Source: Symbiodinium natans (Eukaryota > Sar > Dinophyceae > Suessiales > Symbiodiniaceae). Taken from it: a stretch of 64,000 nt of DNA. A model generated the notes under the pieces. The model searched no databases. It was not told the origin of the DNA and worked only from the letters and a program-made list of their open reading frames with translations. Below are positions 1-12,000 of this stretch, one piece after another; within the stretch, counting starts at the first letter, position 1; the number at the start of each line of letters is the position of its first letter. The stretch lies in NCBI GenBank assembly GCA_905221605.1, contig CAJNDS010002173.1, positions 549,932 to 613,931 on the forward strand, given 5' to 3'. The position numbers were made by a program, and so were the translations under genes.

Positions 1-44
1 TAAAGCCTGAACCGCCTCGAGCGATGGCCCGCAAAGCTGAGGAA
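1..44 (-). CDS. ABC-B exon, TM6 region, cut by window edge
   Basis: Reads SSALRAIARGGSGF after a GGACAG acceptor, resembling the segment just before the nucleotide-binding domain. An exon between this and 399 is not identified. The MITE relic at 75-106 lies in that gap. Confidence 0.6.
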
Positions 45-3000
45 CTGTCCGTTCAAACCCTAAACCCAAATATGAAGGACTGTTAGTATAAGGGGGAACA
101 TCCCAAAAAATGATGTAATATGCCGCCCCTCCACTCCGGCCAGCCAGGTCTGAGGAGCCAAAGGGCTCAATGAATTCATTCGAAGGGTTTAGGGTTTTGG
201 GTTTTGGGTTTAGGGTTTAGGGTTTAGGGCTTAGGGTTTAGGGTTTAGGGTTTAGGGTTTAGGGTTTAGGGTTTAGGGTTTAGGGCTTAGGGTTTAGGGT
301 TTAGGGTTTAGGGTCTAGGGTTTGGGGTGGATATAGGGTTTAGGGTTTAGGGCTACGCCGCTACGCAACTACACTACACCTCCAACAGCCTTTTCGACCC
401 AGGCTCAGAAGCCCCTGCTGGCCATCGCCAAGCACGGCAAAGCCACCATACCACAGAATCAGGATGGTGGCAGCAAAGTCCAGATACCTGATGGACAAGG
501 GTTTAGGGTATAGGGTTTGGGGTTGAGGCTTTGATGGTTTGGGATGTATAGGTTGGGATGTTCCCCCTTGTACTACCAGTCCATAATGGGGGTAGTTGCT
601 AGAATCCCATTAAGGACTGCTACTATAAGGGGGAACATCCCAATGTATAGGGCTTGTGGTGGAGTATTTTGTGGCTCTGGTTGCAGTGCTTAGGCTGTGA
701 GGTTACAGGGTTTGGAACTAAAGTTTAGGGTTTACGACGTCCTCCTAAACTCTGGGGCACCAGGGACACTGAAGACCAGAGGCTGAGAGTAAGAGATCTT
801 GTGGTGATGACTTTGCGGTCACACGATGATGGCCCCTCCACCCCCCGCCAACCAAAAAAAGTGAACAAGAAGAAGAGGAAGAAGAACAAGAACAAGAACA
901 AGAAGAAGAAGAATGCCTTAAGCCCCTAGAACCCAAAGCACCTGAAGCCCCAAAACCCCCAAATCCCTTAAAACCGAAACCTCTGCCCACAACCCTCAAA
1001 GCCAAAACACCTGATAGCTACGCCCAATCAAGCCCCACGGCCACCCTTAATTCTGCGAAGCGTTCCGCCCTGCAGCCACGTAACTTCCACGACCCAAACC
1101 CTCCAGCAAGACCGGTCTCTTGAGGCTTGGGTTTAGGGATTAGGGTTGAGGGTTTAGGGGTTAAGGGTTTCGGGTTTAGGTTTTAGGGTTTAGGGTTGAG
1201 GGTTTAGGGTTTAGCGTTTAGGGTTTAGGGTTTAGGGTTGCGGGTTTAGGGTTTAGAGGTTCACCAGGCAGGCGGCTGCGTGATAGCAGACACCCCAGCA
1301 GAGGCGTACGCGTCCTTCATGCCTGCCCAGGGTGGAGGTTTTAGGGTTCAGGGTTGAGGGTTTTAGATAGATAGCCCTAAACCCTAAACCCTAAACCCTG
1401 AACCCTAAAGCCTAAACCCTAAACCCTAAACCCTGAACCCTAAACCCTGAACCCTAAACCCTAAACCCTAAACCCTGAACCCTAAACCCTAAACCCTAAA
1501 CCCTAAACCCTAGAAAGGGGCACAAGGTGTGTTCAGAGACAGGCCACCTCCGTGAAGTGCCTGGTCTATGTGCCGGCGGAAAGCAGTGACTTCCTTGGCC
1601 GCAGGGCCCCAAGAGATAGAGGGTTCAGGGTTTAGGGTTTAGGGTTTAGGGTTTAGGGTTTAGGGTTTAGGGTTTAGGGTTTAGGGTTTGGGGTTTGGGG
1701 TTTAGGGTTCGTGGGTTTGGGGTTTTGGGGTTTTGGTTTTTTGGGTTTAGGGTTTAGGGTTTGCGGTCAGGGTTTCGGGCTTTACACCCAAATCCCTACA
1801 TCGAGTCCTGCACGCTAGGCTCCCCTTATCCGAAATCCTCGACAGCAAAGCCTTACAGCCTCAGCCCTAAACCCTACTGTAAACCCCAAACCCTAAACCC
1901 TAAACCCTAAACCCTAAACCCTAAACCCTAAACCCTAAACCCTAAACCTAAACCCTAAACCCTAGACCCTAAATCCTACACCGTAAACCCTGCGATGTAG
2001 GGGTTGAGGGTTCTAAGCAGCTGTGGAGTTGTCAGGAACTTCCTGGGAAGATCCGGCTTTTCGTCAGGTTCCGCTAAACTCCCAACGTTTGGGGTTTAGG
2101 GTTTAGGGTTTAGGGTTTCGGGTTTCGGGTTTCGGGTTTAGGGCTCAAACCCTCCAAACCCTGAACCCCTAGACGCCCGAGCCCGAAACCCTAAACCCCA
2201 TCGAGAGGCCAGCGAATCCGCCCCAAAGGAGCGCACCGTGCGGATGTTCCGGAGCGCCTGGGGTTTGTGTGGTTTAGGGACTTCAGAGTTCGGTGTCCGG
2301 ATTCCGGGACAATTCGAAGATCGAGGTCTTGGGAGCTTTCAAGTTTTTCAACACCTTTGTGCGGTTTAGGTTTTAGGGTTTCGGGTTTAGCGTTTAGCGT
2401 TTAGCGTTTAGCGTTTAGGGTTTAGGGCTTAGGGCTTAGGGCTTAAGGCTCAGGGGTGAGAATTCCGAGGCGCGCACCAGCTTCAGACTCCCCCCCAAAA
2501 AAACACAAAACAAACCAACAAAGCCCTAAATAAACTTTAAGTGCCCAAACCCTAAACCCTAAACCCTGAACCCTAAACCCCAAACCCTGAAACCCTAGAC
2601 CAACCTCAAACCCCCCAGCTACCGACCCCAGCCTCGGTAGAAACAGCGTTCGCATCAGCCATGTTGACGCGGATGGCCATGTTCAGCTGCCTGGGCTCTG
2701 CCCAACCGCTTCGGGGGTTTAGGGTTTAGGGTTTGGGGTTTAGGGTTTAGGGTTTAGGGTTTAGGGCTTAGGGTCAAGGGCTTAGGGCTTAGGGAAAACT
2801 TTAGGGATTAGGGTTTTAAGGGCCTCGGGTGAAGGGTAGCTCTAGAGAGTGAAGTCCCCTTGTTGGGTCCCCTTTATGAACTTTCCATGCAAGGTGTAGG
2901 TGTGATTGGTTTCGGGGCCGGGTTTCGCTGATCTTCAATCTTCCAGTCCGATAGAGCGATGCAGATGGTTCAGGGTTCAGGGTACGAGTCAAGCAGTCCT

Positions 3001-6000
3001 GGCTTACGGCTTAGGACCCTCCACCATCGAAACCGTCAGACCCTGAACCCCTTAATTGGCCCCGAAAGCAAGCCCCCCCCCCCCCCCCGACCTCCCCTCC
3101 ACTTCTCCTGCATGTTGCTTGGACCACTTGGCGTAGACGCCGGTGAGGTACACCACCGGACCAATCATCGTGGCGGCCAGAACCTCTCGTTGCGGCTTGA
3201 TCAATCAAAGCTGCCCCAAGACCCTGGGGACCCTACACCCCTGAACGCCCCCGAACGCGAATGAGCCTCCTGCGCAGAAGCCAGGTTTAGGCGAGTCCTA
3301 GGAGTCCAGCTAAACAGCAGGGAAACCCCACACAAGTCGGGGAAACTTTCACCCCACCCTAAACCCTAAACCCTAAACCCTAAACCGTAAACCCTAAACC
3401 CCGAGACCCTAGTCCTACATGTGATCTGCCCAGGTGCAGTCAGCTTCCAGGATGTGAACAGGCACCTGGGCTTGGGTGCTTTTGGGGGCGACTTGTTGTT
3501 TCTGGGGTTTCGGGGTTTAGGGGTTCAGGGTTGAGGGTTGAGGGTTTAGGGTTGAGGGTTGAGGGTTTAGGGTTGGTTCTTGGCCGTTGGCTTGTGCTTT
3601 GGGCGTTGGGCGGCTGGCTGGCGATTCAGGGATGACCGTGGAAGATTCGTTGGCTCAAGCTGCTCCGTCTGGGCGCCCATGACACCCAGGCAATCAAACC
3701 TAAACCCTGCCCGCCCCCCCCGCCCCAAGGGAAAAAGGCAACAAAAGAAGCCTAAACCCTAAACCCTGAACAACCCTAAACCCTAAACCCTGACTGAACT
3801 CCGGGTACCCGGAAGCCTGGCGTTGTTTGGGGTTGGGGCTGTCGTCAAGTTCTGGCTTCAGGGTTAAAGAGCTGTTGGATGCTTTTGGAAATCAAGTTTC
3901 CGGGCCTCAGAGCTTTTGGGGGGGTTGGGCTCCCAGGGCTTCGGAGGCTACAGGGTTTAGGCAAGAACTTTGGTACCTGCGTCAAGGTAACTCTCTGCTG
4001 AGAGCTCGGGGGACTTTGAGTTTGCAGCAGATGTCGGGAGCTGTGGGGAGTATAGGGTTAGAGGTTTAGGGCTACCAGGCCTTTTGGGGCCCTTTTGCCA
4101 CTGGAGCACATGAAGAGGCCCCCGATCAAGCGGAGGATGCTAGTCAAGAAGGTGTTCCTGAGCTTAGGAAGCCCCTGGTTTCGGGTCCGAGGTTTCTTTT
4201 TGCAGTCGTTAAGGGTTGAAGGTTTAGTGGTTTAGGGGGGTTGTGGGTTTTGAGGTCTCAGCCCAAAGCCCTCTCCGAACCGACTACTGCTGGGATCTAC
4301 GGAAGCGTGGGTTATTGTTTGTTTTTTTTTAGGGAAGGAACCGGTAGAAGTTCAGGAAGCCAGGTTAGAAGACATGAATACGTATGGCAGGGCATGGACC
4401 GGCAATTGCCGCCAAAAAATCCGCGCAACCATGCGCGTCCTTTTGCTAAACATATATCCAACAACAGATGCATACAGAAGTGCGTTACATGGTTTGCAGA
4501 ACCTCCACCCTCCCAATCCCCAACAAGTCTCTTTCCCCAAGCCCCTCGAACCCGGAGCCCTTGGTCCTACTTCCTTTCGGGCTCAATTTTGTGGGCTTTT
4601 ATAGGCTTAGGGTCCCATGTCCCAGGGTCCCCTTCTTGGTTCTTTGTTGGCCCACCCTCCTGGGGCCCCAAGCAAGATCTGTCGAACCGGCTGCACAACG
4701 GCCGCCACGTCGTTCGTCATCCTCGACGTGAGTTGGCCTGCAGTGCCGGCTGGGGAAAGAGGCAGCTGCAGCTGAAACCCTAAACCCTAAACCCTAAACC
4801 CAAAACTGGGATCCTAGAGGTCACTCGTCCAGACGAACTCAAAGAAAGAAGTATGCATGATTTATGAGCTCAGGCCGTTCAACCCCCTCCCTACCTGGCC
4901 CCGCCCTACAGAAGCCCGCCGCCTGTCATCGTGCCATCGAAGAAGGCGATGTCTTGCTTGACGAGGCTCTCGAACATAACCTCAAGTCAGCAAGGCCAAC
5001 AGACCAAGACTCGCAGAACAATAAGAACCCCGCAAGCTTCTTTTGATTTCCGAGAGGCTGATCGAAGCGAGTCCCTGTACCCTAAACCCTCAACCCTAAA
5101 CCCGAAACCCTGAACCCTGAACCCTGAACCCTGAACCCTACCCCCAAAGACCCCCTAACCCCAAGGGGAAGCCAATCCATGTGTGAGCTTTTCTCCCTCG
5201 ACTTAGGATTCAGGGGTACGACAATTAGGGACCATAAATTCGACAGACCCAAGTTGTGCAGGGATTTGGGACAAGACTTCGTCCGATTTCGCATTTGGGT
5301 TTAGGGTTCAGGGTTTAGGGTTTAGGGTTTAGGGTTTAGGGTTGAGGGTTTAGGGTTGAGGGTTTAGGGTTTAGGGTTTAGGGTTTAGGGTTTAGGGTTT
5401 AGGGTTTAGGGTTGTTTGGGGGTTTACTGCCAAGCCTGGCACGAAGGTATCGCAACCGCAAGAGGGCCACTGGTCTCTATAAACCTCCCCGAATGCCCCA
5501 AAAAGCTCCGAGTAGATCCTAGTAGGCTTTGCCGCCACATTGAACCCCCAAACTCTAGGGTCCCTCTATGGTTTCGGGGTTTATGGTTTAGGGTTTAGAG
5601 TTTAGGGCTTAGGGAAGTTTAGGGGTTTAGAGTTTAGGATTGAGAGTTTAGGATTCAAGACGCCTCAAAGCTCCAAGATTCCGAGCGGCCGTCCGTGTGT
5701 CGCACGTAATCCTGGCCCAGTGAGAGCAAAGCAGTGACGGTGTAGGGTTTAGGGTTGAGGGCCAGAGGGTTTAGGGCTAAAGGGTTTAGGGTTTAGGGTT
5801 GAGGGAAATTTCTAAACCTTCGGATTCTTGTGGTCGGCCTGAGATACTTCTTCTACCCCAACCGCAAGGAACCTACCTCTGCCGGCCTCCTCTGCACGAT
5901 CTCCACGCAAACGCTCCTGGGCTGAAACACCCGAAAAACACACACACACACACACACACAACCGTAAACTTGGGATGTTTCCCCTTTTGCTAACAGTCCT

Positions 6001-9000
6001 TCATCGGGATATCAATCCCATTAAGGACTGTTAGTAGAAGGGGGAACATCCCACACAAACCGGGGGCTTAGTAGGGTTTAGGGGTTAGGGCCATCCCACC
6101 CCACCCAAAAGCGTAAAACAAAAAATCAGGGAACAAAAATCAAGGATAACAAGAACTCCTTGTTTCGAAACCAGTGACACTCCAAAACACCATGGTCCGG
6201 CTTTCCATTGTCGTCCTAAACCCTAAACCCTAAACCCTAAACTCTAAACCCTAAACCCTAAACCCTAAACCCTAAACCCTAAACCCGAAACCTAAACCTA
6301 ACGGTTTGTCCAGAGCTTACCACAGCCTGGCCGCTGGACAGACCCGAAGAGCATGGTGAAGATGGATAGCAGCAGGTACGTGAGCCTCGGATGACAGTGA
6401 GGGAGAGTTGGGGTCTTGCTGAGGTTTGGGCCTAAACCCCTACACTCTAAACGAACCTAAACTGGAGCGAGCCGCGGGCGCTGCGATAAGCAGCGGCGAG
6501 CGATACCGCGTGGCGACAGGCCCGCGGACGAGCCCGAGCCTTGGCCTGGCGAGGGCTCGGGGCCGTTGCGCGCGGTGAGCGCGGCCCACGCCTAGAAGGG
6601 TTTGTCAGTCTGGCTCCAAAGAGAATTACCCTAAAGCTTAGGTGCTTAGTGACCCCGCACTGGTGCGTCTAAGGGTCCTGAGCCTTTCTGGGCTCCCCCC
6701 AGACCATTTCTGAGCCTTGGCTCTTTCCGGAACATTTCTGAGCCTTTTGGGCTTCCCGGACCATTTCTGAGCCCCGGACCATTTCTGAGCCTTTTTGGGC
6801 TCTCCCGGACCATTTCTGAGCCTTTTTTGGGCTCGGCCCGGACCATTTCTGAGCCCTGCGCCTTTTTGTTCTTTCGGACCATTTCTGAGCCTTTTTGGGC
6901 TCCTCCCGAACCATTTCTGGGCCTTTTGGGGTAGGGACCATTTCTGCGCCTTTTTAAGCTCTTCCCGGACCATTTCTGAGCTCTTCCCGGACCATTTCTG
7001 AGCCATTTCTGAGCTTTTTTGGGTTTACCCCACCATCTTATGGACCATTTCTGAGCTTTTTGGGCTTCTGCCGGACCAGTTCTGAGCCTCTTTGGGCTCC
7101 TCCCGGACTGTTTGAGCCTTTTTGGGCTTCTCCGGATCATTAAACCATTTTTGGGCTGCTTTGGGCCCAAGCCCTCCCCAATCGTAGAGACGGCGCAGGA
7201 CCAAAAACCAAAGGGAGCCCAAGGCATAAACTTCTGCGTCTTGTAAGCCCCGTATAAGCATCATAATTTGGGAAACACCGGGCCAAAAAACCCTAAACCC
7301 GCCAAAATCTTGTAAGCAAGGTCCCAAGAGGTCCTGGGCCGAGGTTCCAGGGGGCCACCAGGAAATCCTTTCAGGAAGCCTCCTTCGGCCAGGCCTCCCA
7401 AACCCTCCCCAATCGACTCCCAGGACCAAAAATCAAAGGGAGCCCAACATATAAACCTATGGATCTTGTAAGCAGGGTTTCAGGAGGTCCCAGGACAGTC
7501 CTTCCAGAAGGTCTCCTGAAAGGCCTCCTTCGGCCAATCCCAGACCCTCCCCAATCGTAGAGAGGGGGCAGGACCAAAAATCAAAGGGAGCCCAAGGCAT
7601 AAACCTCTGGGTCTTGTAATAGTAAGCCCGGTATAAGCATCATAACTTGGAAACACCGGGCAAAAAAAACCCTAAACCCGCCAAAAAAACCTATGGATCT
7701 TGGGCGGACAGAGAGGCCTTCGCGGGGGGTACCCCAGGATTTGGTCAAAGGCGGCCCGTAGCGCCCCCTCCCACTACTGTACTTACACATGATATTATAA
7801 AACCCTAAACCCGCCCAAGGTTGAGATGTGGGTGGGTGGGTTGGGAGAGTGCGTTGAACCTGGGCGCACACCACAGCACACGTCCCGCGTGGTGGTGCGC
7901 GCGGAACCTTAGCAAACCCTAAACCCTAAACCCTAAACCCTAAACCCTAAACCCTAAACCCTAAACCCTAAACCCTAAACCCTAAACCCTAAACCCTAAC
8001 CCAAACCTTAAACCCTAAACCCCAAACCAAAAAGAGTTTGGGGCTTTTGCACCAGGATTCGGGCCTGGAGCCTACATCTGCAACCTCCCTCTCAGTGGAT
8101 CCCGATCCCGAGAGGCCACCAAGACGGATCAAACCTGAACCTCGGATGTTGCCCCTTAGGCGAGCTGTCCTTAATGGGGATGATAGTAGCCCCCATAATA
8201 ATCCTTACTAAGGACTCTTAGTACTATAGTCGCCCCCATTCTAATCCCTATTAAGGACTGTTAGTATTGCCCCCAATTCTAATCCCTATTAAGGACTGTT
8301 AGTATTGCCCCCATTCTATTAAGGACTGTTCGTATTGCCCCCATTCTAATCCCTATTAAGGACTGTTAGTATTGCCCCCATTATACTCCCTGTTAAGGAC
8401 TGTTAGCATAAGGGGTAACATCCCAACCTGAACCCTAGAGGCGGGGACCCATGAACACGAGGGCCACCCTGCAGCCAAGCGGCAGCTTGGACGAGAAGAC
8501 CTGCCGCTCAAGAGCAAAGAAAAAAGCCATGCGGACAAAAGTCTGTGGTTCAGGACAAAGGATTCCTTTGTTTTTTCTTTGGGACGGGGGGGGGGGGGGC
8601 CAAATTCAGAAGGGTTGATGACGGCGCTCTTTTTCCTGAGGGGGGGAGGCCTCAGGGAGTGTGGCCGGCAGGGCCTGGATTGGACTGGAGGTTTCAGGCG
8701 TCATTCCACCCACCCACCCTCAACCTCCAAACATTCGGTTTCGGGCTAGGGTTTAGGGTTTAGGGCTTGGGGAGCTTCAGGTCGTCAGACCTTAGGAAAG
8801 GGCCTCCAAGTGAGCAGCTCAAACCTCAGCGAAACCATCTAAACCCTAAACCCTAAACCCTAAACCCTAAACCCTAAACCCAAACCCTAAACCCTAAACC
8901 CTAAACCCTAAACCCGCCTCTCTGTTCTGGTCGATGAGGCTGTTGATGATGTCGCCCTGGAACCGGGGAAGCAGCACCCGGCCGACCTGCTCCAAGCAAG

Positions 9001-12000
9001 GACCCTGAACCCTAAACCCTAAACCCTAAGCCCACCCTAAACCCTAAACCCTAAACCCTAAACCCTAAACCCTAAACCCTAAACCCTAAACCCTAAACCC
9101 TAAACCCTAAACCCTAAACCCTAAACCCTAAACCCTAAACCCTAAACCCTAAACCCTAAACCCTAGCCAGTTGGATGTCTTGGGCTTAGGAATCGGGATT
9201 GAAGGCTTTGGGCTCAGGACGGCGGCTTCCGGTCCAGTGAACTCCCCTTATGGCCAACTTATAATGTGCGCTTCCACACATCCGACGGGGCCACAAACCC
9301 AAAACACAGAAGCACCCGCCCGAAACCCAGAAGCCTGAAACCCCCTAGCAGCAAGCTTATACGGGGCTGCAATCAAAAAGGCATTTCAAAAGAACGGCCT
9401 ACCCTCAAGTCCGACACGATGCGCTGCCACAACAGGCACTCGACCCCAAAGTTTGCCACAATTTTGCCAAAAAAAGCCAAGGAAGACACCTGGGTGATGA
9501 TGGTGCAGGCGACTGCGCACCTCGCATGTGCGGGGAAGCATGACTCGTTGGGGCTTTGGGCCGTTGAAAACTAGGCCTTAGGCCCGGTCCCTAAAGCGGG
9601 CATGCTGCATGTGAGCCTGGTTGATTATCATCTCAAAAAATGATGGGTGGTAAAGCCTGTAACCAGCCGAATTTCACACGACAAGCAAACAGGCATGATG
9701 GATATTCACGATTGCAGAGACGAAAATGATTTACCTTACCTTGTTTGCCAACTTAGCCGTCAGTACTATCACAAATCTGTTGGCACACTTCACATTACGT
9801 CAGAATTTCAAGTTTGCTGATTTAGCAAATGCTTTTACCACAATTCTGGTACACTTACTTTACATTAAGTCAGACTTGCAGTTTGCTAATGTAACCATTA
9901 CCCTCCAAATGTTTGACAGCAATGCTCTTCTAATTGACCGGCAATCTTGTTACATTGTCGGGCCAATTCATCAAATGCTTTGTCTCGTTCTTTGATTTAC
10001 TCTGGTGCGAGTTGCTCTTATCGAAAGGGGAGAATAGATTCACGAGTGAACCTTTCCGGGAGGCCGCTCAGAGTTTCACAGGCCTCACGAGACCAGATCC
10101 GAAACCCTTAAACCCGAAAGCCCCCCCCCCCCAGGCATGAAGACCCTAGATACCTTCAAACCTCAACTATCAAGTCCGTCAGCCCTCAGTGAACTTTGGC
10201 CTCTAGAGCATAGATGGGTGTTGCTAAACCAGGCCGACTTGCTAAACGATACAGGGCGGGGGGAGGGTCTTAGAAACGGATTCCTACAAGATCCCAAAAG
10301 CAAGGAACAACGAGAGAGATATTCCGTGCATGGCGCTGCAACACCGTCCGAAAGGGCTTGCAGAGGTTCAGCGCGCGCTTGAAGTACTCCCAGCTGGTGA
10401 GCTCTGGCACCTCACGAGGATGCTTCGAGGCTTCCAAAAACCCTAAACCCTAAACTCTAAATCCCTGAACCCCTAAACCCTAAACCCTAGGCCCTGAAAG
10501 ACCAAACCCCAGGCCTGCATAGGGGTGCAGGGCTTTGGAGCATGGTTTTGGAGGGTTTGGGTTCAGGGTTCAGGATTCAGGGGTTGAGGTAGGAGGCTCT
10601 GGGCTTTCCAAGAGAGCCCAAAACATCCTGAGCCGTCATAGCCACCCTCCATCCAAAATTCCAACTCCTAAGCCCTAAACCCTAAACTGCCGAGAGCGCC
10701 GCTGTCCATATGCATGGGCGCTCGAGGCTTCGACCGAGGTCCCCGACCGAGCGTCTCCACAGAACGGTAAGGGTAGGGTAAAGCCTCCCGTACGAGACGG
10801 CAGTGACTGGCTACGCCTCAGACCTAGGGCGTCAGCCCTAATAGAATTAAGACCAAAAACACTAAAAGACGCCAATGGTGCGAGGTTTGGGGGTACCCCC
10901 GGGCAATTCCGGGGCCCTGAGCTGGCAGATTCCGAACCCCCCCCCCCCTTCTGGGCGGCTCCTGCAACGGCCTTGGGACCCACCTGGAACCCCCTACATT
11001 TTGCTGGGACCGCCTGGAGGGCCTCCCAGGGCGGCCCCTGAGACCCCCCCTGAGGGGCCTCAAGCCCGCCCAAGGCCTTACGTGCTACACCCTGAAACCT
11101 CCTCTGACACCCCCCTCAAACCGCCCTGCGACTCCCTGACCCCCAAACCTTCTTGTGGGACCCTCAAGCGCCTGGGACCCCCCTACGACCCCCCCTGAAA
11201 CCCTTCTGACCTTTCCTGGGACAAAAGGACCCCCTGGCACCTTGGCCTCCTGCGAGCGCTTGTGAGGACCCTAACTGTTCCTGACACCCTGAAACCTCTG
11301 CGAATCCTGGGACCGGCCGAGGCCCCTGCTACCCCCTATACCGTTTTCGAGATCCAGGATTTGCCCAGACCCGTAATGAAAATGTGGGTTTTTCGTCTTG
11401 CAATCGAAAAGCAGGGGCCGGCCGAGGCCCCTGCTACCCGCTACCTCTTTGCTGCTCTGTTGGCTACATGAAGCCCCGAGATCCAGGATTTGCCCAGACC
11501 CTTAAGAAAATTTTTTTAGTATTGCAAATCGACGGTTTTGGGCACCCTCCATTTTAAAAAGCAGGGGCCGGCCGAGGCCCCTGCTACCCCCGACCGTTTT
11601 TGCTGCCCTTTCAAGCCCGAAAATGTGGGTTTTTGGTATTGCAATTGACGGTCTTCCATTTTACTCCGTGAAAGCTCCAAGAAGCCTACGAGCCACTGAC
11701 AGGCTCCATGAAGCTCGGGAGACCCCGCCCTGCTCTTTCTCTGCAAAAAGCAAGAAAGCCCCCCTTGAGGGGGGTTTGGGGGGTGAACCCTAAACCCTAA
11801 ATGAGAATAGTTTGGGTGGTTGGGGTGGGACTACATGCCAACGCAAGCGAGCGGCCCGGGTGCTTTTAGCACCAGCGAGCTTCCCTTCTATACACCCTAA
11901 ACCCTAAACCCTAAACCCTAAACCCTAAACCCTAAACCCTAAACCCTAAACTCCCCTCAAAACCAAGTCCAAGCTCCCAGCATACTTGGGCCCTTTGTCC

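Noticed and set aside
1040-1090. Minus-strand AERFAELRVAVG, resembling an ABC loop segment
   Set aside because: Exons 1322-1265 and 487-399 join perfectly in phase without it, so it is probably intronic.
6638-7429. Long minus-strand frames rich in AQKWSGK repeats
   Set aside because: They are translations of a minisatellite in an intron of the ABC-B gene, open in several frames at once.
8054-8140. Plus-strand exon-like island (DSGLEPTSATSLSVDPDPER) after a CACCAG acceptor
   Set aside because: It lies inside an ABC-B intron and opposes the established strand. Possible but unsupported.
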